From contig VGXV01000005.1 of assembly GCA_016873165.1 (NCBI GenBank), positions 1-64,000 on the forward strand: a stretch of 64,000 nt of DNA. Direction: 5' to 3'. This DNA is from Planctomycetota bacterium (GTDB lineage Bacteria > Planctomycetota > Brocadiia > Brocadiales > Brocadiaceae). Position 1 is the first letter of the stretch. Each line of letters starts with the position of its first letter. Positions 54,111-64,000 of this stretch are shown here, piece after piece. Under the pieces are notes generated by a model that was not told the origin of the DNA, did no database searches, and saw only the letters and a list, made by a program, of their open reading frames with translations. Position numbers and translations under genes: made by a program.

Positions 54111-54620
54111 TTGGACATCTTAAATACCCTTGGAATAAATATAAAGTCAGTTATAGTCCAGGGAGTTGGATTTATAATACTGCTTTTTGTCCTTAAAAAG
54201 TTTCTTTTTGGCAAAATATCGGCTCTCATAAAGGAGAGAAGTGAAGGGATAAAAAATTCTTACGCAAAGATAGAAGAGGATAAATCTGCTGCTGAAAAGT
54301 TGAAAATCGACTATCAGGTAAAACTTACTGAAGTCGAGGCAGAGGCAGCTACCAAGATCCAGGAAGCCATTAACGAAGGCGGAAAACTTAGCGAGGGAAT
54401 TGTAAGACGTGCACAGGAAGAAGCGGAAATAATTCGTTCGAAAGCGCAGGAAGGAATAGAACAGGAAAGGAAAAAGGCTATTTCTGAAATCAGGAATCAG
54501 GTGGTTACACTCTCTTTGTTGGCTTCATCAAGGATAATTCAACAGTCCATAAGCAAACAAACGGCTGAAAAGCTGGTTGATGATGTGATTAAAGACATGG
54601 GGGGATTGAGTGTTAGATAA
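54111..54620 (+). CDS. atpF: ATP synthase F0 subunit b
   Basis: Subunit b, 169 aa: one N-terminal membrane helix (VIVQGVGFIILLFVLKKFLFG) and a long polar coiled coil that forms the peripheral stalk. TTG start with GGAGGAG upstream. It overlaps atpH by 11 bases. Confidence 0.93.
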   Translation: MDILNTLGINIKSVIVQGVGFIILLFVLKKFLFGKISALIKERSEGIKNSYAKIEEDKSAAEKLKIDYQVKLTEVEAEAATKIQEAINEGGKLSEGIVRRAQEEAEIIRSKAQEGIEQERKKAISEIRNQVVTLSLLASSRIIQQSISKQTAEKLVDDVIKDMGGLSVR

Positions 54621-55161
54621 AAGCGTTGCGGTTACATTTGTAAACGCCCTTCTGGAAGCGGCGGTTAATAAGGGATTGCTGGATCAGACAGAAAATGATC
54701 TGCGGCTGGTTTCCGATACCATTGAAAAGCACGATGACTTTAAAAAGATGCTCTTGCATCCTTCCATAACACGAAAGCAAAAGAAAGATACTATCAAAAT
54801 AGTATTTGGCGAATCTGTTTCCGGACTTATGGTTAATTTTCTTTATCTGCTGGTTGATCGCAGAAGAGAACAGATTTTAGAATTGATCCCTGATGTTTAC
54901 AGACAGGTTGTTGATGAGAAAAAAGGAGTGATTAGGGCTAAAGTACAGACAACAATACCGATAGTCGGCGAAAGGCTGGAAAATCTTAAAGACGGTCTAA
55001 AAAAACTTACAGGGAAGATTGTTGAAGTTGAGGTTATTGAAAACCCTCAAATTCTGGGTGGACTTGTCGTAGAAATCGGAAATAAGATGATTGACGGCAG
55101 TGTTGCCAATCGGTTGAAAAATTTAAGATCGAAACTTCTGGAGATCAGGGCAAGTTATTAA
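54610..55161 (+). CDS. atpH: ATP synthase F1 subunit delta
   Basis: Subunit delta (OSCP), 183 aa, links the peripheral stalk to F1. Typical layout: an N-terminal helical domain (VAVTFVNALLEAAVNKG), then the C-terminal GGLVVEIGNKMIDGSVANRLKNLR motif. GTG start inside the end of atpF. Confidence 0.93.
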   Translation: MLDKSVAVTFVNALLEAAVNKGLLDQTENDLRLVSDTIEKHDDFKKMLLHPSITRKQKKDTIKIVFGESVSGLMVNFLYLLVDRRREQILELIPDVYRQVVDEKKGVIRAKVQTTIPIVGERLENLKDGLKKLTGKIVEVEVIENPQILGGLVVEIGNKMIDGSVANRLKNLRSKLLEIRASY

Positions 55162-55286
55162 CTGTTGTGCCCGGTTTTTAAGTTTTGTAAATTGCACAAC
55201 ATAAATTATTTATGAACAATTTTGTTTCATGGCAGGTGTAAAAGCCTGCCATATGATTTTAATGGTTTATACAGGAGTATGTGTAT

Positions 55287-56795
55287 ATGGCGTTAGGGGA
55301 TATTGCTTCAATCATTAAAAAAGAAATTGAAGGCTATGAAGAAAAATTAAAATTGGAAAATGTAGGCCATGTGATGCAGGTTGGCGATGGTGTTGCCCGT
55401 ATTTACGGCCTTGATGAATGTATGTCCAGCGAATTGCTGGAATTCCCGGATAATGTATATGGCATTGCCATGAACCTGGAAGAGGACAATGTTGGCGCTA
55501 TTCTTCTTGGTTCCGATGAGAAGATAAAGGAAGGCGATGTTGTCAAAACCACGGGAAAAATTGTTCAGGTGCCTGTGGGTAAGGCAATGCTGGGACGCGT
55601 TGTGAATGCTCTGGGTCAGCCGATTGATGGAAAAGGACCAATTGCCACCGAAGAATTTCGGCCAATCGAAGGGGGATCTCCGAATGTTGTGGAAAGACAA
55701 CCTGTCAAGGAGCCTTTACAAACAGGCATCAAGGCTATTGACGCAATGATTCCCATCGGGAGGGGGCAGCGTGAATTAATTATCGGTGACCGTCAAACAG
55801 GTAAGACCGCAATTTTGGTGGATACAATCATTAATCAGAAAAATACCGGCGTGTATTGTATTTATGTGGCAATAGGGCAAAAGATGTCGACTGTTGCTGG
55901 CGTTGTGAAGACATTGGAAGATAATAATGTTATGGATAACAGCATTGTTGTCGTTGCATCGGCAGGAGACCCTGCGCCACTACAATTTATAGCGCCATAT
56001 GCCGGTTGTGCTATGGGAGAATACTTCAGAGACAACGGTATGCACGCGGTTATTATGTATGATGACTTGTATAAACACGCTATTGCGTACCGCCAGATAT
56101 CATTGCTTTTGAGACGTCCGCCGGGTCGTGAAGCATTTCCCGGCGATATTTTCAATTTACATTCCCGCTTGCTGGAAAGAGCAGCTAAATTAAACAGTGA
56201 ACTTGGCGGAGGTTCTTTGACAGCCCTTCCGGTTGTTGAGACACAGGCGGGTGATTATTCCGCATATATTCCGACCAATGTGATTTCGATTACTGATGGA
56301 CAGATATACCTTGAAAGCGATTTGTTTAACTCCGGTGTAAGGCCTGCGATTTCCGTGGGTTTGTCTGTTTCCAGGGTAGGTGGAAACGCTCAGATACCCG
56401 CAATGAAAAAAGTTGCCGGTATGTTGCGATTGACATTGGCACAATACAGAGAAATGGCTTCCTTTGCGCAGTTCGGATCGGAATTGGATAAATTTACTCA
56501 GGCGCAAATCGCAAAAGGTCAACGACTGGTTGAAATATTAAAACAACCTCAATATGAGCCGGTTCCCGTGCAAGAACAGATTATGTCAATTTTTGCCGGT
56601 ATAAATGGCTTCCTGGATGATGTTCCTGTGGATAAAATAAAGAAATTCGAAAAGGAATTTCTTGCTTTTATGAAAGAAAAACATGCTTCTATCGGTTTGG
56701 AGATCGTCGAGAAGAAAAAGATCGATCAGGAATTGTCCTCGAAACTGGAAAACGCTATCAGGGAATTTAAGCAAATTTTTGCCAAGAAGGGTTAA
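55287..56795 (+). CDS. atpA: ATP synthase F1 subunit alpha
   Basis: Non-catalytic nucleotide-binding subunit, 502 aa. Walker A GDRQTGKT near residue 170; [15 protein letters not shown]; the alpha signature [14 protein letters not shown]. The ATG at 55287 is used because AGGAG (55273-55277) lies nine bases upstream; a GTG at 55281 is also in frame. A 125-base spacer before it lacks a gene and might hold a processing site or secondary promoter. Confidence 0.96.
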   Translation: MALGDIASIIKKEIEGYEEKLKLENVGHVMQVGDGVARIYGLDECMSSELLEFPDNVYGIAMNLEEDNVGAILLGSDEKIKEGDVVKTTGKIVQVPVGKAMLGRVVNALGQPIDGKGPIATEEFRPIEGGSPNVVERQPVKEPLQTGIKAIDAMIPIGRGQRELIIGDRQTGKTAILVDTIINQKNTGVYCIYVAIGQKMSTVAGVVKTLEDNNVMDNSIVVVASAGDPAPLQFIAPYAGCAMGEYFRDNGMHAVIMYDDLYKHAIAYRQISLLLRRPPGREAFPGDIFNLHSRLLERAAKLNSELGGGSLTALPVVETQAGDYSAYIPTNVISITDGQIYLESDLFNSGVRPAISVGLSVSRVGGNAQIPAMKKVAGMLRLTLAQYREMASFAQFGSELDKFTQAQIAKGQRLVEILKQPQYEPVPVQEQIMSIFAGINGFLDDVPVDKIKKFEKEFLAFMKEKHASIGLEIVEKKKIDQELSSKLENAIREFKQIFAKKG

Positions 56796-56798
56796 GGG

Positions 56799-57671
56799 AT
56801 GCAGAGTACTCGTGAAATTAAGGAACGCATAAAAGGTATTTCCAGCATAAAGCAAATTACCAGGGCTATGGAAATGGTGGCCGCAAGCCGCTTGAAAAAG
56901 GTGGAAAACCGGGTGGTCGCTTCGAGAACTTTTACGGAAAAACTACATCAGATGGTGAGCGATTTGCTTTCATCCCTGCCGGAAGAAAGTTCGCAGCGCT
57001 GGTTTGCCAAAAAAGAAGGCGAAAATTCTGTAACAAAAGTCATATTGATCACCGCTGACAAGGGATTGTGCGGCGCGTATAATAATAACATCATTCAAAA
57101 GACGGTAAGGTTTATTAAGGAAAGCAAAAAGCAGGTCAAGTTGATTCTCATTGGCAAGAAAGCAAATTTATATTTTTCGAAGAGAAAAGACGTATATGCA
57201 ATCGAAGAATATATTCCTGAAAGTGTTGAAAAACTGGGTTTTGAGTGGGTAAAATCCTTTGCTGCAAAATTAACCCGTGATTATAATGACCAGAAGTACG
57301 GAGAGTTGCATATATTTTTTACTAAATTTCATACCGTAATGCAGTCATTTCCCTCAAGTCTCCGTTTATTTCCTATTGAAAAGGAAGGATTTGGCGGAGA
57401 AGGAAGAGAAAAACGGGAATACATTATAGAGCCGTCTGTTGAAGATATTTTGAATAATTTATTCCCAAAATACATTGAAACTCAGATATATCAGTGTATT
57501 TTGGAATCACTGACCTCTGAATACGCCGCCAGAAGAGTCGCAATGATTGCCGCTACGGAAAATGCCGGTGAGATGATAGATGATCTGACAAGCGCTTATA
57601 ATAAGGCAAGGCAGGAAACTATTACCAAAGAATTGCTTGAAATAGTTTCAGGCGCCGAAGCTTTAGCATAA
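56799..57671 (+). CDS. atpG: ATP synthase F1 subunit gamma
   Basis: Central stalk subunit, 290 aa. Conserved ends: STREIKERIKGISSIKQITRAMEMVAASRL at the N-terminus and the C-terminal ENAGEMIDDLTSAYNKARQETITKELLEIVSGAEAL. It starts three bases after the atpA stop. Confidence 0.95.
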   Translation: MQSTREIKERIKGISSIKQITRAMEMVAASRLKKVENRVVASRTFTEKLHQMVSDLLSSLPEESSQRWFAKKEGENSVTKVILITADKGLCGAYNNNIIQKTVRFIKESKKQVKLILIGKKANLYFSKRKDVYAIEEYIPESVEKLGFEWVKSFAAKLTRDYNDQKYGELHIFFTKFHTVMQSFPSSLRLFPIEKEGFGGEGREKREYIIEPSVEDILNNLFPKYIETQIYQCILESLTSEYAARRVAMIAATENAGEMIDDLTSAYNKARQETITKELLEIVSGAEALA

Positions 57672-57784
57672 AAAATACTTTACAGGTATTTTCAGATAAC
57701 ATAATTTTATTTAAAAGAGGGAAACGTATTTACCGGGAAATTTATTTTCGAAAGTAGAAAATAATGGAAGGAGTGAGATAATAA

Positions 57785-59203
<1,419 letters not shown>

Positions 59204-59205
59204 TC

Positions 59206-59610
59206 ATGACAAAAGTGTTTGATTTAGAAATAGTAACGCCACAGAAAACGGTTTATAAAGGGATGGTAAAGAGCGTGACTGCAATGGGAACTCAGGGTTC
59301 TTTCGGGATACTGGTTGATCATGCTCCCTTTATTACTGAATTGCAGACAAGTATACTGACGATACAAGATGAAAAAAACGCCACAATGCATTTTGCTCTG
59401 GATAAGGGATTCTTTGAAGTTGTCACTAACAAAGTGATAGTATTGACCGATATGTGTGTGACAAAAGAAGAAGTGAATGTTGCAAAAATGCAGGAAGATA
59501 AAAAATCTGCTGAGCAAGCTTTAGGAAAAGAATGTACACCGGAAGAAAAAGAGCGTGCTATGGCGGTGCTAAAACGCGCGGATACGTGGTTGAGTCTTGC
59601 GAACAAATAA
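59206..59610 (+). CDS. atpC: ATP synthase F1 subunit epsilon
   Basis: Subunit epsilon, 134 aa: N-terminal beta-barrel (FDLEIVTPQKTVYKGMVKSVTAMGTQGSFGILVDHAPFI) and C-terminal helical hairpin. It starts two bases after atpD. No strong terminator hairpin follows, so transcription might continue into the downstream sugar gene. Confidence 0.94.
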   Translation: MTKVFDLEIVTPQKTVYKGMVKSVTAMGTQGSFGILVDHAPFITELQTSILTIQDEKNATMHFALDKGFFEVVTNKVIVLTDMCVTKEEVNVAKMQEDKKSAEQALGKECTPEEKERAMAVLKRADTWLSLANK

Positions 59611-59671
59611 AAGTGGTTTTAAAAAATTTTGTTTGTACTCTTAAAACAGTGATAATTCTGCGGAGCGCATT

Positions 59672-60697
59672 ATGGCAATACTGATAACTGGCGGCGCCGG
59701 ATTTATAGGGAGTCACTTCGCGCGCCGTATGGTTAAAAAAGACAACCATGTCGTAGTGCTTGATAAACTGACATACGCAGGCAATTTGGAAAATCTCAAG
59801 GACATACGTGAAGATCGGGAGCTTTCCAAACGTTTCAGATTCTACAAGGGTGATATTTGCAACCATGAATTGGTAGAACACATAATGTCCGCGGAAAATA
59901 TTGACATAATCGTCAATTTTGCCGCGGAAACACATGTTGATCGCAGTATTCTCAGCGCGAGTACCTTCATAGACACTGATATGAAGGGTGTGTTCGTACT
60001 GTTAGAAGCATCCCGCAGATATAAAATCAAGAAGTTCATTCAAATATCAACGGATGAAGTTTATGGCACCGCCCATCGTGGCTCCTTTAAGGAAACCGAT
60101 CCGTTAAACCCAAGCAATCCGTACTCTGCCAGTAAGGCGGGAGGGGATCGCTTGGCGTTTGCGTATTGGAATACCTACAAATTGCCCATTGTCATAACCA
60201 GGGCATCAAATAATTACGGACCCTATCAACATCCGGAAAAATTCATTCCCCTTTTTATCACCAATGCAATTGAAAATTTAAAACTTCCGTTATATGGTGA
60301 CGGGAAACAGGAAAGAGACTGGATTCACGTGGTTGACCATTGTGCCGCTATTGACTTTATTATTGAAAACGGGCAAGACGGAGAGGTATATAATATCGGG
60401 GGCGGAAATGAAAAATATAATATTGATACTGCGTTGTTTATCTTGAGAGTGCTCGACAAGAATAAAAATTTAATAGAGAATGTGAAGGATAGGGAAGGAC
60501 ATGACCGGCGTTATGCTCTTGATTGCACAAAACTGAAATCTTTAGGGTGGAAGCCGCAAATAAATTTCGAGGAAGGTTTGCGAGACACGATAAAATGGTA
60601 TGAAAAAAATCAATCGTGGTGGCGGCAAATAAAGAATGATGAATTTATGCAATACTACCAAACTCAGTATAGTCACAGGTTTGCTAACAAGAATTAA
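59672..60697 (+). CDS. rfbB: dTDP-glucose 4,6-dehydratase
   Basis: Extended SDR enzyme, 341 aa, making dTDP-4-keto-6-deoxyglucose for deoxysugar synthesis. GGAGFIGSHFARR NAD motif; AETHVDRSI; STDEVYGT with catalytic Asp-Glu; and YSASKAGGDRL with the Tyr-Lys pair. Length normal. Its usual partners (rfbA, rfbC, rfbD) are not nearby, so they must be elsewhere. The glycosyltransferase at 15232 or surface glycoproteins could use the product (inference). Confidence 0.93.
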   Translation: MAILITGGAGFIGSHFARRMVKKDNHVVVLDKLTYAGNLENLKDIREDRELSKRFRFYKGDICNHELVEHIMSAENIDIIVNFAAETHVDRSILSASTFIDTDMKGVFVLLEASRRYKIKKFIQISTDEVYGTAHRGSFKETDPLNPSNPYSASKAGGDRLAFAYWNTYKLPIVITRASNNYGPYQHPEKFIPLFITNAIENLKLPLYGDGKQERDWIHVVDHCAAIDFIIENGQDGEVYNIGGGNEKYNIDTALFILRVLDKNKNLIENVKDREGHDRRYALDCTKLKSLGWKPQINFEEGLRDTIKWYEKNQSWWRQIKNDEFMQYYQTQYSHRFANKN

Positions 60698-60730
60698 CGA
60701 CTTTATTTATTGAAAATCATTATAATCACA

Positions 60731-61174
60731 ATGAAACAATACAAAATGATAAATCTTCCTGATAATATTTTGAGAAAACCCGGAAAATGGTTTTCTATAT
60801 TGCAAAATATTGACGAAACCGGGAATAATTGCCTTAAGAAATGTGCCCTTTCCTATATGGCGGCAAAAGTATTTCTAATACTTTTGGCAACTGGTTCAAT
60901 AACGATATTATTTTTGCTCCCGGCATTTCAACAATTTGTTGAAGATACTTCAAGGTTAAAAGTATTAATTTTCACAACTCCGGTAATTCTTGTGATCCTT
61001 TTTAAATTGTATTTTATCGGTGTGGTCTTATTAACATACGACAGATCAAAACTCATCCTGCAATCTTTAATCAAAAACATATTGAGTGAAGGACAAAAAG
61101 TTGTTTTGAAATTGCGTGAATTGGTGCCAATAGGTTTTAGACACGCACAAGGAAAATATGCACGGTATCGATAG
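60731..61174 (+). CDS. Small two-helix membrane protein
   Basis: A ~147-residue protein with two hydrophobic helices (AAKVFLILLATGSITILFLL; LIFTTPVILVILFKLYFIGVVLL) between a polar N-terminal arm and a basic C-terminus. No family recognised. The start is unclear: ATG 60710 region, 60731 and 60746 are in frame without a clear ribosome-binding site. It lies between the dehydratase and the FG-GAP protein on the same strand. Confidence 0.5.
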   Translation: MKQYKMINLPDNILRKPGKWFSILQNIDETGNNCLKKCALSYMAAKVFLILLATGSITILFLLPAFQQFVEDTSRLKVLIFTTPVILVILFKLYFIGVVLLTYDRSKLILQSLIKNILSEGQKVVLKLRELVPIGFRHAQGKYARYR

Positions 61175-61203
61175 AGGATGAAATAAATGAAAAGATTTTG
61201 ATT

Positions 61204-62745
61204 ATGATAAAATCGATAAAAACACAAAATACAAAAAGGAATCTTCTTAATAAAAGTTTCCTTTTTTTTTCGATAATTTTTGTTTCTGTTATTTGCGAAA
61301 AAACAGTTATTTCACAAACGGTGACAACGTTTACTGATGTTACGAGCATCGCTTTGGTGAATAATACTGCAAGAGGAATGGGGGCAGCATGGGGGGATTA
61401 TGATAATGACGGCCTTATCGATCTCTATGTGTCAAATTATAAAGATAAAAATATTTTATACAAAAATACAGGAAATGACACCTTTTCTGATATCTCAGAT
61501 TTGGCAAATGTTGGAAATATGGGGGCGAGTACCGATATTGCATGGGGTGATTATAACAACGATGGTTTCCTTGATTTATTTTTGGTAAACGGTTTGGGAC
61601 CGGGATACGGGGATAAAAAAGTATTGTATAAAAATAACGGTGATGGTACTTTTGATGATATTGCCGAAAAGGCAGGAATAGATAATCTGGCGTTTGGCAT
61701 GTGTATTTCACTGGCTGATTACGATAATGATGGCCTATTGGACGCATATTTTACCAATAATGCCCATGTCATGATATGCAGCGGACAATCAAATAAATTA
61801 TTTAAAAACAACGGAGATGATACGTTCACTGATGTTACCGAAGAAGCAGGGGTAGATGATTATGGAAATGGGATGGGAACTGCATGGTGCGATTATGACA
61901 ATGATGGTGATCAGGATTTATATCTGCTGAACTTTGTGAATTCAAATATTGATCCGCCGGAAAATAATCTTAGCGCTTTATATAATAACAATGGTGACGG
62001 AACATTTACCTTATCAGAAAACGCGGTCAACAGAATCGGGGGGCACGGGGTTGCTTGGGGTGATTACAACAATGACGGGAATATGGACGTTTACATCGCA
62101 AATGTTAAGGATATCCTGCCGAGTGGAAAGAATATTTTGTACATGAACGATGGATACGGTACTTTTACCGATGTTACTGATTCAACTGGTGTCGGTGATG
62201 AAAGTGACAGTACTGAGATTACATGGGTTGATTTTGATAATGACGGAGATTTGGACCTGCATGTAGTTAGCGGGGGGATCGCTGCTCCTTCAGAAAGCAG
62301 GTTATACCAGAATAATGGAGATGGCACGTTTACTGATATTGCGCAGGAAGCCGGTATTCTTTACAGAGGGTTTGGCGAGGGCGCTTCCTGGGGTGATTAT
62401 GATAATGATGGCGATATGGATGTTTACCTTGTGAATTATAACGAACCAAACATCCTTTATCGCAATAATGGGAATACAAATCACTGGATCGAAATACAAA
62501 CGAAGGGGACAGTAAGCAATGCTTCAGGAATCGGAACAAGGGTAAAGGCAGTTGCCGGTGAATTACATCAAATACGTGAAGTAAGTGGTGGCGATGGCTT
62601 TTGTTCGCAGGACAGTTTAGTGGTTCACTTCGGGCTGGGAACCCATGTGGTGATAGATTCTTTAGATGTTCAATGGCCATCGGGAAAGGTACAAATATTT
62701 GAAAATGTAGAAGTGGATCAGATACTTACAATAACAGAGGATTAA
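61204..62745 (+). CDS. Exported FG-GAP/VCBS protein with ASPIC-UnbV domain
   Basis: A 513-residue exported protein. After a signal peptide (to ~38) come about eight FG-GAP/VCBS-type repeats with the calcium-binding pattern GDYDNDGxxDLY (for example WGDYDNDGLIDLYVSN, WCDYDNDGDQDLYLLN), forming a beta-propeller. The last ~110 residues (NTNHWIEIQTKGTVSNASGIG, VHFGLGTHVVIDSLDVQWPSGKVQ) are the ASPIC/UnbV domain that often ends such proteins. Acts at the surface, probably in adhesion or calcium-dependent recognition. It ends two bases before the next gene and so forms an operon with it. Confidence 0.88.
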   Translation: MIKSIKTQNTKRNLLNKSFLFFSIIFVSVICEKTVISQTVTTFTDVTSIALVNNTARGMGAAWGDYDNDGLIDLYVSNYKDKNILYKNTGNDTFSDISDLANVGNMGASTDIAWGDYNNDGFLDLFLVNGLGPGYGDKKVLYKNNGDGTFDDIAEKAGIDNLAFGMCISLADYDNDGLLDAYFTNNAHVMICSGQSNKLFKNNGDDTFTDVTEEAGVDDYGNGMGTAWCDYDNDGDQDLYLLNFVNSNIDPPENNLSALYNNNGDGTFTLSENAVNRIGGHGVAWGDYNNDGNMDVYIANVKDILPSGKNILYMNDGYGTFTDVTDSTGVGDESDSTEITWVDFDNDGDLDLHVVSGGIAAPSESRLYQNNGDGTFTDIAQEAGILYRGFGEGASWGDYDNDGDMDVYLVNYNEPNILYRNNGNTNHWIEIQTKGTVSNASGIGTRVKAVAGELHQIREVSGGDGFCSQDSLVVHFGLGTHVVIDSLDVQWPSGKVQIFENVEVDQILTITED

Positions 62746-62747
62746 CA

Positions 62748-63596
62748 ATGGTTAAAAAAAATATTCTCTTTTTCTTTATATTTATAATGTGTGGCAACTT
62801 TGCTTATGGTTTTTCCGGAGGGCCTCCGGCGGAGAGAACGGGAAATCCTGCAGAAGCGTGTGGAAGTACAACATGTGCTTCCAATTGTCACACATCTTAC
62901 TCGGCAAATGAGGGTTCAGCAAGTTTTCAGATCAGCGTTCCCTCCTCTTATTACACATACGGAGAGGCATTAGATATTACTATTTCATTTGTCAATTCTT
63001 CCTCTGCGGTATATGGATTTGAGATTACCGCAGTTGATGCCGATGGTAATAGTGCCGGTTCATTTACCCCTGTAGACAACACAACACAAACAGAGAAGTA
63101 TAATGGTCTCTATGCCGCTCATACAAAAACAGGTACCGCAAAGAACCAATGGACAGTGCAATGGAATGCCCCTTCTGGAAAGGTAACCGACCCTGTTACC
63201 TTTTACGCGGCAGGAAATGAGGCAAATGGCGATTCTTCGGGTTTTTACGATTATATTTACACCACAAACACATCAATAACAGCACTGTCAACACCTTCTT
63301 CCTGCGAGGCAGAGACTATTGCAGCATCATCATCTGAAATTGAATTGCAATCCGGTGAAACTGAAGAGTTGACAATATCAGTGAAGGGAGATAACGATTG
63401 TCAGGCCGAAGGTGTAACCGTAAAGGCAAAAGTAAAAAAGGGGAAAAAGAGCATTATGGTTTCACCAAAAAGCGAAATAACGGATGATGAGGGAAATGCA
63501 GCATTTACCATATCTGCTAAAAAGAAGGGAAACGCAAAGATAACATTTAAGGCGGAAGGGTTAAAATCTAAGATAAAAATTAAAGTTGTTGAGTAA
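62748..63596 (+). CDS. Exported protein with possible CX3CH site and Ig-like domain
   Basis: A 282-residue exported protein. Signal peptide about 1-22 (NFAYGF). Then FSGGPPAERTGNP and Cys-rich CGSTTCASNCHTSY, in the position where related choice-of-anchor/Reeler-like proteins carry CTxCH heme or metal motifs; here the spacing is CX3CH. A beta-rich domain (about 60-185) follows, then a Lys-rich Ig-like domain (SSSEIELQSGETEELTI ... KSKIKIKVVE) similar to the C-terminus of the broken gene at 26709. It forms an operon with the FG-GAP protein. Heme binding is possible, not shown. Confidence 0.75.
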   Translation: MVKKNILFFFIFIMCGNFAYGFSGGPPAERTGNPAEACGSTTCASNCHTSYSANEGSASFQISVPSSYYTYGEALDITISFVNSSSAVYGFEITAVDADGNSAGSFTPVDNTTQTEKYNGLYAAHTKTGTAKNQWTVQWNAPSGKVTDPVTFYAAGNEANGDSSGFYDYIYTTNTSITALSTPSSCEAETIAASSSEIELQSGETEELTISVKGDNDCQAEGVTVKAKVKKGKKSIMVSPKSEITDDEGNAAFTISAKKKGNAKITFKAEGLKSKIKIKVVE

Positions 63597-63619
63597 TTTT
63601 TGTGATACTGTTCATTTAA

Positions 63620-63940
63620 TTAGGCTGCCTCTGGCAGCGACTTTTGAGATACACGACAAATGCCGGTGAAAAACAACCCTCTGTATTCCCCTTTTTTAAA
63701 GGGAACGAAAGGAAATCCCCCTTAGAAAAGGGGGCGAGGGGGTTGTTTGACACAACTATAATGCAAACTTTGAAATTCCTTAACATTAAAGTAGCCAAAG
63801 GCCGCCTAATTAACCATCACCACGGGCAGGCAAGTATGAAGTTTCTCATGGGAGTGGATTTACAGAATTCCCCTCCTGAGAGGGGTTGCAGCATAGCAAA
63901 TGGGGTGTGTTACCTTTTTTGCATTAAATATTTTGAAATT
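63620..63940. repeat. Terminal spacer with dispersed repeats
   Basis: After the last gene come an inverted repeat with AAATCCCCCTTAG/AAGGGGG and ACAACCCTC/GAGGGGGTTGT arms (about 63670-63750), an inverted copy of the composite-repeat linker (TTGAAATTCCTTAACATTAA, 63769-63812) and a CCCCTCCTGAGAGGGG hairpin near 63870. There is no gene to the end of the window. Confidence 0.65.
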
Positions 63941-64000
63941 ATTTAACATGTGTTTATTTAAAAAAAGAACTTTACATTTTAAACTGAATTATGAGAGTTT

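Noticed and set aside
63644-63946. 100-residue plus-strand frame at the window end
   Set aside because: It spans an inverted repeat and linker fragment; composition is repeat-like.

Overview
The window looks like a chromosomal segment of a Gram-negative, diderm, cytochrome-rich bacterium of low GC content (roughly 40 percent by eye). Planctomycete-type cytochrome domains (19516-20505), a pentaheme c-type cytochrome, TonB and porin-type outer-membrane proteins, FG-GAP/ASPIC-type and carboxypeptidase-regulatory-type exported proteins and a complete F-type ATP synthase point to Planctomycetota. My best inference is an anammox-type member (Brocadiales, Kuenenia/Brocadia-like); no rRNA or diagnostic hydrazine gene is present to prove it. 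I saw no rRNA, tRNA, CRISPR array or prophage.

Layout. 0-5 kb: a secreted lipase, small unknown genes and a membrane/TPR protein. 5.3-7.9 kb: a three-gene ABC-2 type exporter. 8-11.8 kb: a 1260-residue secreted subtilase with TIG, Kelch and duplicated LamG domains. 12-22 kb: an envelope region with an outer-membrane porin behind a Fur-box-like operator, an FAD oxidoreductase paired with a GT-C glycosyltransferase, exported proteins with carboxypeptidase-regulatory-like (Cna-B-like) domains, a two-domain planctomycete cytochrome, a DUF2325-like protein and a flippase-like membrane protein. 22.3-28 kb: a decayed, repeat-rich accessory stretch with broken surface-protein genes, a MITE-like element, a group II intron fragment and two toxin-antitoxin modules (HicBA; DUF104/PIN). 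28-34.5 kb: a second Fur-box-like operator with DUF2325, then HD-GYP, pentaheme cytochrome, BamC-like lipoprotein, an FMN-binding/ApbE fusion and a small membrane protein. This is a plausible envelope electron-transfer module. 34.7-38.4 kb: SWIM and SNF2 helicase pair. 38.6-40.8 kb: TonB-dependent receptor. 41.1-47 kb: a signalling operon with two periplasmic binding proteins, a hybrid histidine kinase and a response-regulator diguanylate cyclase. 47.4-50.8 kb: a metalloprotease pair, purN and hemL. 51-59.6 kb: a PhoU-like gene and a full ATP synthase operon with two unequal c subunits. 59.7-63.6 kb: dTDP-glucose dehydratase, an FG-GAP protein and an exported protein with a possible atypical heme motif.

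Three threads tie the window together. First, a 15-bp Fur-box-like operator (TGAGAATGAGTCTCA) recurs identically before three unrelated genes: porin, helical exported protein and DUF2325. Second, one family of Lys/Glu-rich Cna-B-like modules appears on at least six different exported proteins, including a cytochrome and a metalloprotease. Third, the intergenic DNA is built from a small vocabulary of palindromes, a conserved linker found between different palindromes, and a TIR-bearing MITE-like element that in one place has a perfect 8-bp target duplication.
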